A stretch of DNA of 64,000 nucleotides from Isobaculum melis (GTDB lineage: Bacteria > Bacillota > Bacilli > Lactobacillales > Carnobacteriaceae). Shown here piece by piece: positions 1 through 8,568 of the stretch; position 1 is the first letter of the stretch; every line of letters begins with the position of its first letter. The notes under the pieces were generated by a model. It made no database searches, had not been told where the DNA came from, and saw only the letters and a program-made list of their open reading frames with translations. The translations under genes and the position numbers were made by a program. The stretch covers positions 1-64,000 of the forward strand of contig NZ_FOHA01000007.1 in assembly GCF_900111355.1 (NCBI RefSeq), read 5' to 3'.

Positions 1-355
1 CATTCATCCAACTTGCTAGCGTATTAGAGGCTGGCCAATCTGGGTAAATATTTAAGACTTTAATCGCTTTTCCATATTTTAAAGAGCGTGCATTCCATGT
101 TACACCATCCTCAGATTGATAGAGTTGGTAGCCACCTAGACTTAGATCTGGTACAGCATCCCATTTTAAACTGGCATAGCTCTTTTTCTCTACAGCATCC
201 CATTTGTTGTTGACATTTAATCTAAAATCTCCTGCTGTCACAACTGCTGAAGCCGATACTGAACGCTCTAGACCTTCTTGTCTTAGTAAATAGGTTCCAC
301 AGATAAGTAATAGCAGTACACCAACCAGTGAACGTTTCTTCTTTAATTTTTTCAT
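1..355 (-). CDS. secreted protein, N-terminal part (runs off window)
   Basis: The open frame begins at ATG 355 and leaves the window, giving about 118 residues. The N-terminus is a signal peptide (MKKLKKKRS followed by a hydrophobic stretch VGVLLLLICGTYLL). It is followed by a fibronectin-III-like beta stretch (LKWDAVPDLSLGGYQLYQSE) and a YPDWPAS segment. GAGGAGAGGG lies 8-10 bases before the ATG. A sigma-A promoter (550-578) gives a leader of nearly 190 nt. The product is probably exported or cell-surface; the rest of the protein is unseen, so no function is assigned. Confidence 0.7.
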   Translation of the reverse strand, partial: MKKLKKKRSLVGVLLLLICGTYLLRQEGLERSVSASAVVTAGDFRLNVNNKWDAVEKKSYASLKWDAVPDLSLGGYQLYQSEDGVTWNARSLKYGKAIKVLNIYPDWPASNTLASWMN

Positions 356-400
356 CAGCTTTTCCCTCTCCTCTTTAACACTAAACTCAGTGGCTCTTTT

Positions 401-426
401 TTGTAAAAAACAACTGTTTTTTACAA
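401..426. repeat. perfect 12-bp inverted repeat in 5' leader
   Basis: Arms TTGTAAAAAACA and TGTTTTTTACAA are separated by 2 bases, about 50 bp before the start of the partial secreted-protein gene. It could be an operator or an mRNA hairpin. A related AACAGTTGTT core recurs at about 529-538 just downstream of the promoter. Confidence 0.5.
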
Positions 427-549
427 TTTTTAGAACAAGAAAAGAAAAAGCTTTAGAATGTTATCAAATCAACACCCTAAAGCAATATTATACATATTAA
501 AAGCATAGGCATTCGCTGTTGCAATTAACAGTTGTTACTTGCAAACGTC

Positions 550-578
550 ATTATATAATAGGTTAATACCAGCGTCAA
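550..578 (-). promoter_or_regulatory. sigma-A promoter of the partial secreted-protein gene
   Basis: On the minus strand TTGACG (573-578), a 17-base spacer and a perfect TATAAT (550-555). The predicted start near 543 leaves a long leader containing the dyads at 526-539 and 401-426. Confidence 0.65.
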
Positions 579-627
579 ACATGCTATTAATTCATAATAA
601 AAAAACGACCATTCATTCTATGCCAAC

Positions 628-666
628 AAATAAAAAAGCACTCAAAAGGATAACTTTTCGAGTGCT
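628..666 (-). terminator. intrinsic terminator of the 729-1157 lipoprotein gene
   Basis: Stem AGCACTC-AAAAG paired with CTTTTCGAGTGCT (637-666, one bulged base), followed on the minus strand by TTTTTTATTT. Confidence 0.75.
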
Positions 667-728
667 TCTTCAGTATTTAAATCGGTCTATTCAGAATGGC
701 GTTATATAACACCATTCATATAGATGAC

Positions 729-1157
729 TTAGTTAAATGACATAATGATAACTTTGTCTTCAACAATATAAATATTTCTTGTTTGTTCCTTACCATCTTC
801 ATCTTTATATTTGTATTGACTCACTTGACCTTTAGTAGCACCATCTAAGTCTCCAAACATATCTTGTAATTTTTCTTCATCTTGGTCACCGATGAATTTT
901 TCAGCAGCTTTAGAGCCAGATGCCATTTCTTGAACAAAGCTAGTTGTATCTTCATTTAATAGCTCTTCAATTTTCTTATCATCTTTGATTACTTTTGATG
1001 GTTTACCTAGTTCTTTTTCTAAATCTTTCACGCTCATACCCATTGTTACGTTGTCAAAATCTGTAGTTTTCAAAGCTTTTGCTTTGCCACCACAAGCGGC
1101 TAATAAAATGGTTACTAATGATAATACAGTAAGTAATGATACTAATTTTTTCTTCAA
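729..1157 (-). CDS. small lipoprotein (SmpA/BamE-like fold, DUF3862-type)
   Basis: This 142-residue lipoprotein has a signal peptide ending in the lipobox LLAAC (lipidated Cys22). After a short linker comes VTMGMSVKDLEKELGKPSKV, the glycine-rich 'weak-signal, G-P' pattern seen in SmpA/OmlA/BamE-fold and DUF3862 proteins of Gram-positives, which sit on the outer face of the membrane; their role is not established. The start is TTG at 1157, supported by AAGGAG 9 bases upstream; no ATG fits. It is a single gene closed by the terminator at 628-666. Function beyond a surface lipoprotein is unknown. Confidence 0.8.
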   Translation of the reverse strand: MKKKLVSLLTVLSLVTILLAACGGKAKALKTTDFDNVTMGMSVKDLEKELGKPSKVIKDDKKIEELLNEDTTSFVQEMASGSKAAEKFIGDQDEEKLQDMFGDLDGATKGQVSQYKYKDEDGKEQTRNIYIVEDKVIIMSFN

Positions 1158-1459
1158 AATATTTTTCTCCTTTTATGTTTGTAAGAACGCATTCAAGACC
1201 ACTTTAAACTTTATTCTTACAACTTTAATACTATGTAACTATTATCTTATTTCTAATTGTTATGAATGAAAAAAAGATAGATTTCCAGTCTATTCCCACT
1301 TTTCGCCAACTCACCAACATGTTACACGTCTCCATGATACTATATTTCTGTATGAATTTCATTATTTTTATGATATAGAATCTTTTGAGCAAAATAAGAC
1401 AGCGTAACCCAATCATCAGATAACCTTCCTTTTAAGTCTATCTCAACCAATTAAAAGCA

Positions 1460-1499
1460 AAAAAATAGTCGAGATAACACTTAAAGGTTTTATCTCGAC
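1460..1499 (-). terminator. intrinsic terminator of folT
   Basis: Perfect 10-bp stem GTCGAGATAA / TTATCTCGAC (1468-1499) followed on the minus strand by a run of T (1460-1466). Confidence 0.8.
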
Positions 1500-1515
1500 C
1501 ACATCCATTACGACT

Positions 1516-2040
1516 TTATTTTTCTATTTTACCAATCAATCGATTGACTTCTTGATTATTTAACATGACTGTTAAAGTTATGATTTTCACAGGAATCATG
1601 ACTGCAAAATTAACTAGCCTTGCAGGTAAACTTGCAAACATGACAGGCCCCATCATCATATACAGCCAAATAGAGTTTAGTACCAATGTAACGACTGACT
1701 CTACTACTACTGCAGTAATAATGCGTGTCATTGATTTGGGTTGCTTATATAAAAAGGCGCCATAAATCGCTCCCTTTAAAAAAGCTGTTACCGAAAATCC
1801 TGGAAAAAAAGCTGCGCCTGATGGAAATAAAAAAATACCAATCAAGTCTGCTCCAAATGAAGCAATTCCAGCCAATACCCAACCAAATAAAATACCAGTT
1901 ACTGCAATTGGGAAAAAGTCAAAACCGATGCGAATAAATGGCAATGTAATCGATGCAAATCTTGTAAAGATAATTTGCAAAGCGACTAATAAACCAAGAA
2001 TCGCAATTTTTCTTGCGTCTAACGTTAGATTATTCTTCAT
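1516..2040 (-). CDS. folT: folate ECF transporter S component
   Basis: FolT is the membrane substrate-binding (S) subunit of a group II ECF transporter for folates. It pairs with the shared EcfA1-EcfA2-EcfT module, which is encoded in this same window (42320-44801). The 174-residue protein has about five to six hydrophobic segments, the conserved N-terminal ARKIAILGLLVALQIIFTRF helix, and the FFPIAVTGILFGW and GFSVTAFLKGAIYG segments typical of the FolT family. A tetrahydrofolate riboswitch lies in its 5' leader and independently points to folate as the substrate. The ATG at 2040 follows AAGGAGAG. It forms a single-gene unit with its own terminator. Confidence 0.9.
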   Translation of the reverse strand: MKNNLTLDARKIAILGLLVALQIIFTRFASITLPFIRIGFDFFPIAVTGILFGWVLAGIASFGADLIGIFLFPSGAAFFPGFSVTAFLKGAIYGAFLYKQPKSMTRIITAVVVESVVTLVLNSIWLYMMMGPVMFASLPARLVNFAVMIPVKIITLTVMLNNQEVNRLIGKIEK

Positions 2041-2102
2041 AACCTATCCACTCTCCTTTTTTCAGAGTTTACCAAATAGGAGAAGAATAGCTCTTCTATA
2101 AA

Positions 2103-2202
2103 TGGCAGCGAATGCAGAAATAGAACCGCAAATCAAAAGATTTTTCGTCCACAGGCAACATCCCATCCTGTTGGCACTTAACGCGCTATTTCTTACTCTG
2201 TC
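2103..2202 (-). promoter_or_regulatory. tetrahydrofolate (THF) riboswitch upstream of folT
   Basis: Read on the minus strand, the leader has the hallmark THF-riboswitch blocks in order: GCGTTAAGTG, GGATGGGATGTTGCC, GACGAA, then TGCGGTTCTATTTCTGCATTCGCTGCC (written here only by position, 2103-2129). AGAAATAG (after the 5' arm) pairs perfectly with CTATTTCT, and CCA-ACAGG pairs with CCTGTGG. Between the aptamer and folT, TTCTCC near 2082-2090 could mask the GGAG ribosome binding site, which suggests translational control. That last point is inference. Confidence 0.85.
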
Positions 2203-2261
2203 TTTCATTTCACTCTTACACTATAAAGGATTTTAAGTGGTTATTCAAGTTGTTAGATTGC

Positions 2262-3137
2262 TTATTGATAGGTTGCTTCAAAATCAGCTATTGCACCGAT
2301 TAGATTCGCATCATTGTTAAAATGACAAACTTCAATTTCAGGCATAAATGGGGCAATTTCCATCTGCTCTAAAATCTTTTTTAAGTGGCGTCTAATATTG
2401 GGTAGTAATGGTTCATAGGCCGAAACACCTCCACCAATAATAATTTTTTCAGGATCAAAAGCATATTGGAGATTATATAGACCTTGCGCTAAGTGAAAAT
2501 AAAATGCTTCAACCTCTTCGATAGCGTCTAAATCGCCTTCATTTGCTAGCTTAAAAGCTTCCTTTCCAGTCAATGTATCCTCAGCTAACCCTTTTCTTTT
2601 AGCTAGTCTACGTGCCATATTCACAGCTGTGCCCAATTCACTAAAACTTTGCGTTTCATTGAGTAACATATAGCCAAATTCTCCACCAAATAAATGTTTA
2701 CCATGTTGAATTTTTCGATTCACGATTACTGAGCCACCGATTCCTGTGCCAACAACAACAAATAAAACATCTTGGCAGTCTTTCGCAGCCCCCTTTGCGA
2801 CTTCTGCTAAAGCAGCGCAATTTGCATCATTTTCAATTGAAATCGGTAAGGCTAACACTTCTGTTAACTCTTGATGAATCGGAAAATGATGCAAATAAGG
2901 TAAAGCACTCGCACCTTCAATACAACCTGTTTTTTTATTCACTGCGCCTGGGCTACTAATAGCAACACCCTCTAATGAGTGTCTATCTCGATAGGTGTTC
3001 TTTAATACCAACAACTGTTCACGTAAATCTGGCCAATTTTTTGGTGCTGGAAATTGTCCTTTAGCGACCAATTCTTCTTGTAGCCAAATACCATGCTTGA
3101 TGGCTGAACCACCAATATCAATTGCTAAAATTGCCAT
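2262..3137 (-). CDS. ROK family sugar kinase, beta-glucoside kinase-like
   Basis: ROK kinases phosphorylate free sugars or beta-glucosides with ATP in the cytoplasm. The 291-residue protein has the N-terminal phosphate motif DIGGS (7-11), the catalytic Asp104 in ENDAN, and GTGIGG (130-135). The zinc-binding CxCGxxGC motif of typical ROK glucokinases is absent (GGEFGYMLLNETQSF instead), as in Listeria-type beta-glucoside kinase BglK. It is the last gene of the sugar operon. Its ribosome binding site (AGGAG) overlaps the 3' end of the GH1 gene 12 bases away, so the two are translationally linked. The exact substrate (glucose, mannose, fructose or a beta-glucoside) is not visible. Confidence 0.8.
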   Translation of the reverse strand: MAILAIDIGGSAIKHGIWLQEELVAKGQFPAPKNWPDLREQLLVLKNTYRDRHSLEGVAISSPGAVNKKTGCIEGASALPYLHHFPIHQELTEVLALPISIENDANCAALAEVAKGAAKDCQDVLFVVVGTGIGGSVIVNRKIQHGKHLFGGEFGYMLLNETQSFSELGTAVNMARRLAKRKGLAEDTLTGKEAFKLANEGDLDAIEEVEAFYFHLAQGLYNLQYAFDPEKIIIGGGVSAYEPLLPNIRRHLKKILEQMEIAPFMPEIEVCHFNNDANLIGAIADFEATYQ

Positions 3138-3149
3138 GCTCTACAGCTC

Positions 3150-4544
3150 CTAATCTTTTGTTTCTAATGTGTTTTCTTTCATTACTTGGCTCATCCATAA
3201 ACCACTTTTCTTCACATGTCTTGCTGCTTTGTCTGCTAAATCTACTTGGTAATAACCATAACGATTTTTATAAGTGTTTAACCAGCTCCAGCAATCTGCA
3301 AAAGTCCACATGTGGTAACCAAAACAGTTGGCTCCCTCTTCAATAGCTTGGTGTAAATAACTTAAATGATCGCCCACAAATTCAATACGATAATCATCTT
3401 GAATCATGCCATCTTTCAAGAATTTTTCTTCCCCTTCAACACCCATACCGTTTTCTGAAATATACCAGGGGATATTACCATAATTTTCTTTAATATTTAC
3501 TGCAATATCATAAATTCCTTTAGGATAAATTTCCCAGCCACGATGAGGATTCATGACACGCTCTGGCCATTCATAGTTTTCATAAAAATGCTCAGGCATA
3601 ATGGCTTCATTTGGATCCACTGGTGTTTCTCTCTTTTGAATTCTTCTTGGTTGATAATAATTTACCCCTAAAATATCAATTGTATTTTCAGCAATACAAG
3701 TGAGGTCTGACTCTCCATAGGTTGGCATTAAATCTTTGGCTTGAATAAAGTCAATTAACTCTTGAGGATAAGTTCCTTTAACTGCTGGATCTAAGAAGCT
3801 ACGGTTGAATAGCAGATCTACCAAGTTTGCTGCAGCAACATCCTCTTTATCTTCACTTCTTGGATAAGAAGGGGTTAAGTTTAAAATAATCCCAATTTGT
3901 CCATCAAGTTTTGCTTCATGATAGCTTTTAATTGCTTTTGCACTCGCCAATGCTGTGTTAAAAGCAACTTGAACTGCACGTTTCATATCTACGACACATG
4001 GATAATGGAATTGATACAAATAACCGCATTCAACAACAACAATTGGCTCATTGAAAGTAAACCATTTCTTGACACGATCTCCAAAAAGTTCAAAGCAAGT
4101 TTCAGCGTAAAATTGATAAGCCTCTACTACTTCTCTGCTTTCCCAGCCACCTTTTTCCTGCATGAGCATTGGCATATCAAAGTGGAATAAATTCATCAAA
4201 GGTTCAATACCTTCTGCTAATTGCTTATCAATCACGCGATTATAAAAGTCTTTGGCTTTTGGATTTACTGTTTTTCCATCTGGCAATAAACGTGCCCATG
4301 AAATAGATGTACGATAAGAATTCATATTGATTTTTTTCATGTTATCAATTTCTTCAGGGTACATCTCATAAAAACGAGAAGTCTCAGCAGGACCTATTTC
4401 TCCCCAAAAACGTTCTGGCTCCGTTTCAAACCAATGGTCCCAAATTGTTGGGGCTTTCCCATCAATTGTACTTGCTCCTTCTGTTTGTGGTGCTGAAGCT
4501 GCTGCTCCCCATAAAAAATCTTTTGGAAATACTTTTTTCATCAT
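3150..4544 (-). CDS. GH1 glycosidase, probable 6-phospho-beta-glucosidase
   Basis: Family GH1 hydrolases cleave beta-glucosides or their 6-phosphates inside the cell. In the 464-residue product the acid/base Glu166 is in FTFNEP and the nucleophile Glu364 in YISENG. The C-terminal region has NTYKNRYGYYQVDL, with a Lys and Tyr where phospho-specific enzymes hold the phosphate, but the usual upstream Ser pattern is not clear, so phospho-specificity is probable rather than proven. ATG 4544 is chosen because GGGTGGGG stands just before it. A GTG at 4559 would overlap the RpiR stop by 4 bases and is an alternative start. It lies between the regulator and the ROK kinase in the operon. Confidence 0.8.
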   Translation of the reverse strand: MMKKVFPKDFLWGAAASAPQTEGASTIDGKAPTIWDHWFETEPERFWGEIGPAETSRFYEMYPEEIDNMKKINMNSYRTSISWARLLPDGKTVNPKAKDFYNRVIDKQLAEGIEPLMNLFHFDMPMLMQEKGGWESREVVEAYQFYAETCFELFGDRVKKWFTFNEPIVVVECGYLYQFHYPCVVDMKRAVQVAFNTALASAKAIKSYHEAKLDGQIGIILNLTPSYPRSEDKEDVAAANLVDLLFNRSFLDPAVKGTYPQELIDFIQAKDLMPTYGESDLTCIAENTIDILGVNYYQPRRIQKRETPVDPNEAIMPEHFYENYEWPERVMNPHRGWEIYPKGIYDIAVNIKENYGNIPWYISENGMGVEGEEKFLKDGMIQDDYRIEFVGDHLSYLHQAIEEGANCFGYHMWTFADCWSWLNTYKNRYGYYQVDLADKAARHVKKSGLWMSQVMKENTLETKD

Positions 4545-4555
4545 TCCCCACCCTT

Positions 4556-5359
4556 TCACTTATGTTTATCTGTCAAAATTTGTTCTGATTCTACCCATTG
4601 TCTAATGGTTGTTTCATAGAGTTGAACATATTGTGAGTATATCATATCTAGTTGAATTAGCATTGGAATTTGCGGAGAAATTTGACCTAAAGCTTCCTCT
4701 TCTGAAAGCTCGGGCGCCACTAATACATGGTGACTATGAGGAATCAATTGCGACTTGCGGTTGGCTGTAATCAACAACACTTCACAGCCCTTTTCCTTAG
4801 CTAAGCGCATACTTTCTTCCAAATGACAATCTTCCCCACGCTGTGAGGCCACAATTACCAAGTCTTCTTTTTCAATAAAATGAGCACTCATCGCAATCGA
4901 ATTATTATCACTAATCACTTGAATATATTTCCCCAATCTAGCGAATCTAAATTGTAAGTCCATTCCAGCATAAGAATTAAAACCTAATCCCCAATAATGA
5001 ATCAGCTTTTTCTCATGAATGGCCTGACAAAATTTGGTAATCACCTCTGGTTTATACTGCTGATCACTAGTTGTGGCTAGTGCATGATAACTAGCAGCAA
5101 TACTAGTAGAAATTGGCCGTTCCTGCTCTGAATGGGCAAAAGAAAGCTGATAAAGGAAAATTAATTCCTTATAGTTATTTAAATTCAATTTTTTAGAAAA
5201 TCTTGTGATGGAAGCAGGAGAAACTGCTACTTTTTTTGATAATTCATCAATACTTAAAGGTGGATTCTTCCCTAGAAAATAGTCAGCAATGACTTGCTCA
5301 ACACTGGTAAAATTAAAACGCTTTGATTCAATCAACATAAACAAATTATTGTCTCTCAA
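4556..5359 (-). CDS. RpiR family sugar-phosphate-responsive regulator
   Basis: The 267-residue product has an N-terminal helix-turn-helix of the RpiR class (about residues 35-60, LSIDELSKKVAVSPASITRFSKKLNL) and a C-terminal SIS domain (about 110-240) that binds phosphosugars. It probably senses an intermediate of the surrounding operon and controls it. The start is TTG at 5359, with GGAG about 11 bases upstream; an internal ATG at 5338 is possible. It is embedded between the GH38 and GH1 genes, so its level follows that of the operon, which allows autoregulation. Confidence 0.85.
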   Translation of the reverse strand: MRDNNLFMLIESKRFNFTSVEQVIADYFLGKNPPLSIDELSKKVAVSPASITRFSKKLNLNNYKELIFLYQLSFAHSEQERPISTSIAASYHALATTSDQQYKPEVITKFCQAIHEKKLIHYWGLGFNSYAGMDLQFRFARLGKYIQVISDNNSIAMSAHFIEKEDLVIVASQRGEDCHLEESMRLAKEKGCEVLLITANRKSQLIPHSHHVLVAPELSEEEALGQISPQIPMLIQLDMIYSQYVQLYETTIRQWVESEQILTDKHK

Positions 5360-5418
5360 TAGGATTCACTCCATTATTCTCATTTCTGATTTAAGCATAG
5401 GGGAATTTCTTGTGATTA

Positions 5419-8055
5419 TCAATAGCGAAATGCAATGGTCTTAATTTCTCCTGGCTTGAATGTACCTAGTGCAAACGCTGATTGAATAGAAGGTGTTGTC
5501 AGCAGGTGTTCTTCAAGATTTGTAAATCCAACTGTCGCTTCCTTTGGAAAATTCAAAACGCCAGCCTCAACCGGATTCGTAGCTGGATTATAAAGACGTA
5601 AGATCAACCATTCTCCATTACGACTACGATTAAAGCTACTGAATACAACTGCATTCAAATCACTGATATCTAAAAGTTCATTCGCTGTTACGGCTTGTCT
5701 AAGAGGATTAGATACAAAATATTTTAAGGTTGTTGTGAAACGATTTAATTCTTGAATTTGATAAAATGGGACAGAAATTGCGTATTGCTGGAAGTCTTTC
5801 ATGACTTGAGCAGGCTCAAACAAGCTATCTAATTGAATAGCAACTTTAAAACGTAAGGTTTGCTGTAATTGACTATCTGGTGTGGGTACATACTGAAACT
5901 CATTGCCAGAAGCAATACCTGGACGTCTAATTAAATCGGGTCTGCCTAAGAAACCGACACTTCTGAATAAAGTCAATGCAATTTGGCTGAAATCATCCCC
6001 AACAATTTGATATTCCTTTATTCCTTTACTGAATAAAGTCACACTTTTATCCGCTTGATGCAGATTCACACAATGTAACATAGGGAAAATTGCCGTTGGT
6101 TCTTCTCTCCACCCTAGAGCCTCCCATTCATGTAAATGCGGGTCAACTACTGGGCGCTCTGCGAAACCAAAAGGTGTATCAGCTATTGATGTTTGCGCTG
6201 CAATCCCTGTTTCAACAACTAAACGCATCCGATGATCATCGCTTTGGTTATCAATCAATAAATGCAACGCCACTTGCTTGCTATTTTTTGCTAAAGTGAT
6301 TGTTAGTGTATATGGGATTTCTTGATTTCTTAGCTCTTGGCTACGAGCAGTTAAGTCTTTTGCGATTGCCCACGTTCCTTGAAGGGTCATTGTTTCTTTG
6401 AGCGGACCTTTTTGAACGGTAACTTCTGCCTCAGAGAAATCTAGCTGATAATGGTCATCTTGATGTGCGGGAGAATAATCATAGGTATCCCCTTCATCGC
6501 CACTATCTTCCACCCATAAAAAGTTGACTAAAGCTTCATCTGTTTTTTTATTGAGCAAATTGCACTGACCTTGTTTTAATTCAAGTTCATAATATACATT
6601 CTCAATTTTATTCGCTTTTTGAACTGGAATGATTGAAGCTTCTGTTGCTCCAATCTCTTCAAGCTCCAACTGAAGATAGTCTAACGCTGGTAGTGTTAAT
6701 TCTACCGTTAAGTCACTAATATAGTAGTAATCTTCCTTTTTGTAGGTAGATTCATCACGTCTAATCGAGCCATTATACTGCGCTTTTTGCGTATTTAATT
6801 GGTAAAGGACTTCTTTTCCATCCAGCCATAACTTGAACGATTTTTGTTTAGTTGAAACTTGGACTTGAACTTGTTTTTTACATTTGTATGGTAAAGTGTT
6901 AAAAAATAGTAAGTCATTTGGTGCCACAACTTCTCTTGATTCACTGATTTTTCGTGTTAAATAATCAATGATTGAGTAAGAAATTTGATCTGCTTCTACA
7001 AAGCGGTTATTAATAATACGATTGGTTTTATCACTATTACAGCCACCCGCACTATCATGTGCATGATTTCTTAGTAATAATTTCCAGACTTTATCGACTA
7101 ATGCTTTTTTATAAGAAATACCTAGTTGGTCTGCCATCGTCATTAATGGTTCTACTTGATAAATCATGCGGCGTTCAATTTTATCGTTCATATATTTATG
7201 ATCATATCTTGAAGAGTAAATAGAACGATGAATTTTAGAAACAGAGCTTGAAATAAACTCCCCCTCTACAACGGGTAAATCAACTTCACTCTTCTCTATT
7301 TCATCAAATAAAGCTGGGTAATGACTTTCAACAAACGTACGGCCTGTACCTGCTAACTTTTTCTCATAAAAGTCAATGCGTTCTTTTAAATTATAATCGA
7401 CATAACGTTGATCGCCACCAACAGGCAATGCAATATCTGGTAAAGTTGTATCTTTTTCTACTGTTTCCAAAAGACCAGTCGCATCATCAGAATAAATTAA
7501 ACCGCCACCAACAAAGTAACCATTTTTTATATTTAAAGCTGTTACTTTCGAACCATCCTCGCTTTTCCAAATAAATTCACGTTGGGTTGCTTTATCATTT
7601 GGAACGCCACGCCAAAATACAGTACGTTGAATATCCATTCCGTTATATATTTTAGGCATATCTTTTCCTTGTCCAAAAGAATCTGGTAAGTAACCAATTC
7701 TCATGACACCACCAAGAGCATCAGCTGTTTCAATCCCAATTGCTAGGTTGCGAATAATAGATTCTCCACTAATAATCAGCTCATCTGTTTGTGTATACCA
7801 TGGTCCGATAAATAATTTCCCTGCTTTCACAAGCGCTCCAAAGCGTTCTCGGTGCTCAGGAACCACTTCTAAATAATCCTCTACGATGCTTAGTTGGCCA
7901 TCTAATAAATAATAATCTAGTATCCCCCTTTCGAGGGCATCAAAAACTTCGTCCATATGATACGTTAATTGGACTAAAGATTCATTACTTGTAAAATACC
8001 ATTCAAAATCCCAATGTGTATGCTGGATTACATGTACGTTTTTTTTCATTATCAT
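5419..8055 (-). CDS. GH38 alpha-mannosidase (mannosylglycerate hydrolase-like)
   Basis: Family GH38 enzymes remove alpha-linked mannose. The protein (878 residues) opens with the metal-binding HTHWDFEWYF motif and has GYLPDSFGQG with the nucleophile Asp, followed by the GH38 middle and C-terminal beta domains. Next to a fructose-family PTS it resembles the MngA-MngB pair, in which MngB splits phosphorylated 2-O-alpha-mannosyl-glycerate; other alpha-mannosides are possible. The start at ATG 8055 has AAGGA 8 bases upstream. The frame stays open to 8085, but that extension would lie in the terminator T-tract, so it is not used. Confidence 0.85.
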   Translation of the reverse strand: MIMKKNVHVIQHTHWDFEWYFTSNESLVQLTYHMDEVFDALERGILDYYLLDGQLSIVEDYLEVVPEHRERFGALVKAGKLFIGPWYTQTDELIISGESIIRNLAIGIETADALGGVMRIGYLPDSFGQGKDMPKIYNGMDIQRTVFWRGVPNDKATQREFIWKSEDGSKVTALNIKNGYFVGGGLIYSDDATGLLETVEKDTTLPDIALPVGGDQRYVDYNLKERIDFYEKKLAGTGRTFVESHYPALFDEIEKSEVDLPVVEGEFISSSVSKIHRSIYSSRYDHKYMNDKIERRMIYQVEPLMTMADQLGISYKKALVDKVWKLLLRNHAHDSAGGCNSDKTNRIINNRFVEADQISYSIIDYLTRKISESREVVAPNDLLFFNTLPYKCKKQVQVQVSTKQKSFKLWLDGKEVLYQLNTQKAQYNGSIRRDESTYKKEDYYYISDLTVELTLPALDYLQLELEEIGATEASIIPVQKANKIENVYYELELKQGQCNLLNKKTDEALVNFLWVEDSGDEGDTYDYSPAHQDDHYQLDFSEAEVTVQKGPLKETMTLQGTWAIAKDLTARSQELRNQEIPYTLTITLAKNSKQVALHLLIDNQSDDHRMRLVVETGIAAQTSIADTPFGFAERPVVDPHLHEWEALGWREEPTAIFPMLHCVNLHQADKSVTLFSKGIKEYQIVGDDFSQIALTLFRSVGFLGRPDLIRRPGIASGNEFQYVPTPDSQLQQTLRFKVAIQLDSLFEPAQVMKDFQQYAISVPFYQIQELNRFTTTLKYFVSNPLRQAVTANELLDISDLNAVVFSSFNRSRNGEWLILRLYNPATNPVEAGVLNFPKEATVGFTNLEEHLLTTPSIQSAFALGTFKPGEIKTIAFRY

Positions 8056-8073
8056 CACCATATTCCTTGAATT

Positions 8074-8109
8074 AAAAAGCCCCACCTCTTCATTTAAAAG
8101 AAGTGAGGC
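8074..8109 (-). terminator. intrinsic terminator inside the sugar operon
   Basis: Twelve-pair stem GCCTCACTTCTT / AAGAGGTGGGGC (two G-U pairs) at 8079-8109 followed by TTTTT on the minus strand. It sits between the stop of the EIIA gene (8116) and the start of the GH38 gene (8055), so only a share of transcripts should continue into the glycosidase genes. Confidence 0.8.
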
Positions 8110-8115
8110 ACATTT

Positions 8116-8568
8116 TTAGTAACTAATTTGATTCATTATTTCTGTTAGTTTTGCTGGGTCTGTTTCATTTAAAATCCCATTTCTAAAATCATCATCAATT
8201 AATTTTCTTGCAATTAAGCTAAGCAATTTCAAATGATCAGTTGCACCTTCTTCTGGAATGGTTAAAGCAAAAGCTGCATGAATTGGTTTTTTATCTAAAG
8301 CATTCCATTCAATTGGTTGCTCAAATTTCATCAGGAAAACACCCGGTTTAAACACTGTTTTATTTTTACAATGAGGAATCGCAATCCCATCTTTAAAGCC
8401 AGTTGTAGCTTCTTGTTCACGGGCAACTAATCCTTGATAATAATCTTCTGCTGAGGCAACAAAGCCTTTTTCAAAAGCAGCTGCTGCAATTTTTCTAAAA
8501 GCTGCTTCCCTACTGGTTGCTTCTTTATCGAACACAATATGTCCTTCGTTAAAAATTTCTTTATTCAT
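8116..8568 (-). CDS. PTS fructose/mannosylglycerate-type EIIA component
   Basis: EIIA of the fructose family passes phosphate from HPr to EIIB. The 150-residue protein carries the phosphorylated histidine His66 in GIAIPHCKN, the family signature, and the downstream GVFLMKFEQPIEW segment. Its ATG overlaps the end of the EIIBC gene by 8 bases, so the two are translationally coupled and make one transporter. Fructose-family EIIA is often fused to EIIBC; here it is a separate protein. Confidence 0.88.
   Translation of the reverse strand: MNKEIFNEGHIVFDKEATSREAAFRKIAAAAFEKGFVASAEDYYQGLVAREQEATTGFKDGIAIPHCKNKTVFKPGVFLMKFEQPIEWNALDKKPIHAAFALTIPEEGATDHLKLLSLIARKLIDDDFRNGILNETDPAKLTEIMNQISY

Noticed and set aside
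1231-1416. 61-aa minus-strand ORF between the lipoprotein and folT
   Set aside because: No ribosome binding site and low-complexity hydrophobic composition; the stretch shows no other feature.
8055-8085. N-terminal extension of the GH38 protein (start at 8085)
   Set aside because: It would begin in the T-tract of the preceding terminator, and AAGGA sits before the downstream ATG.
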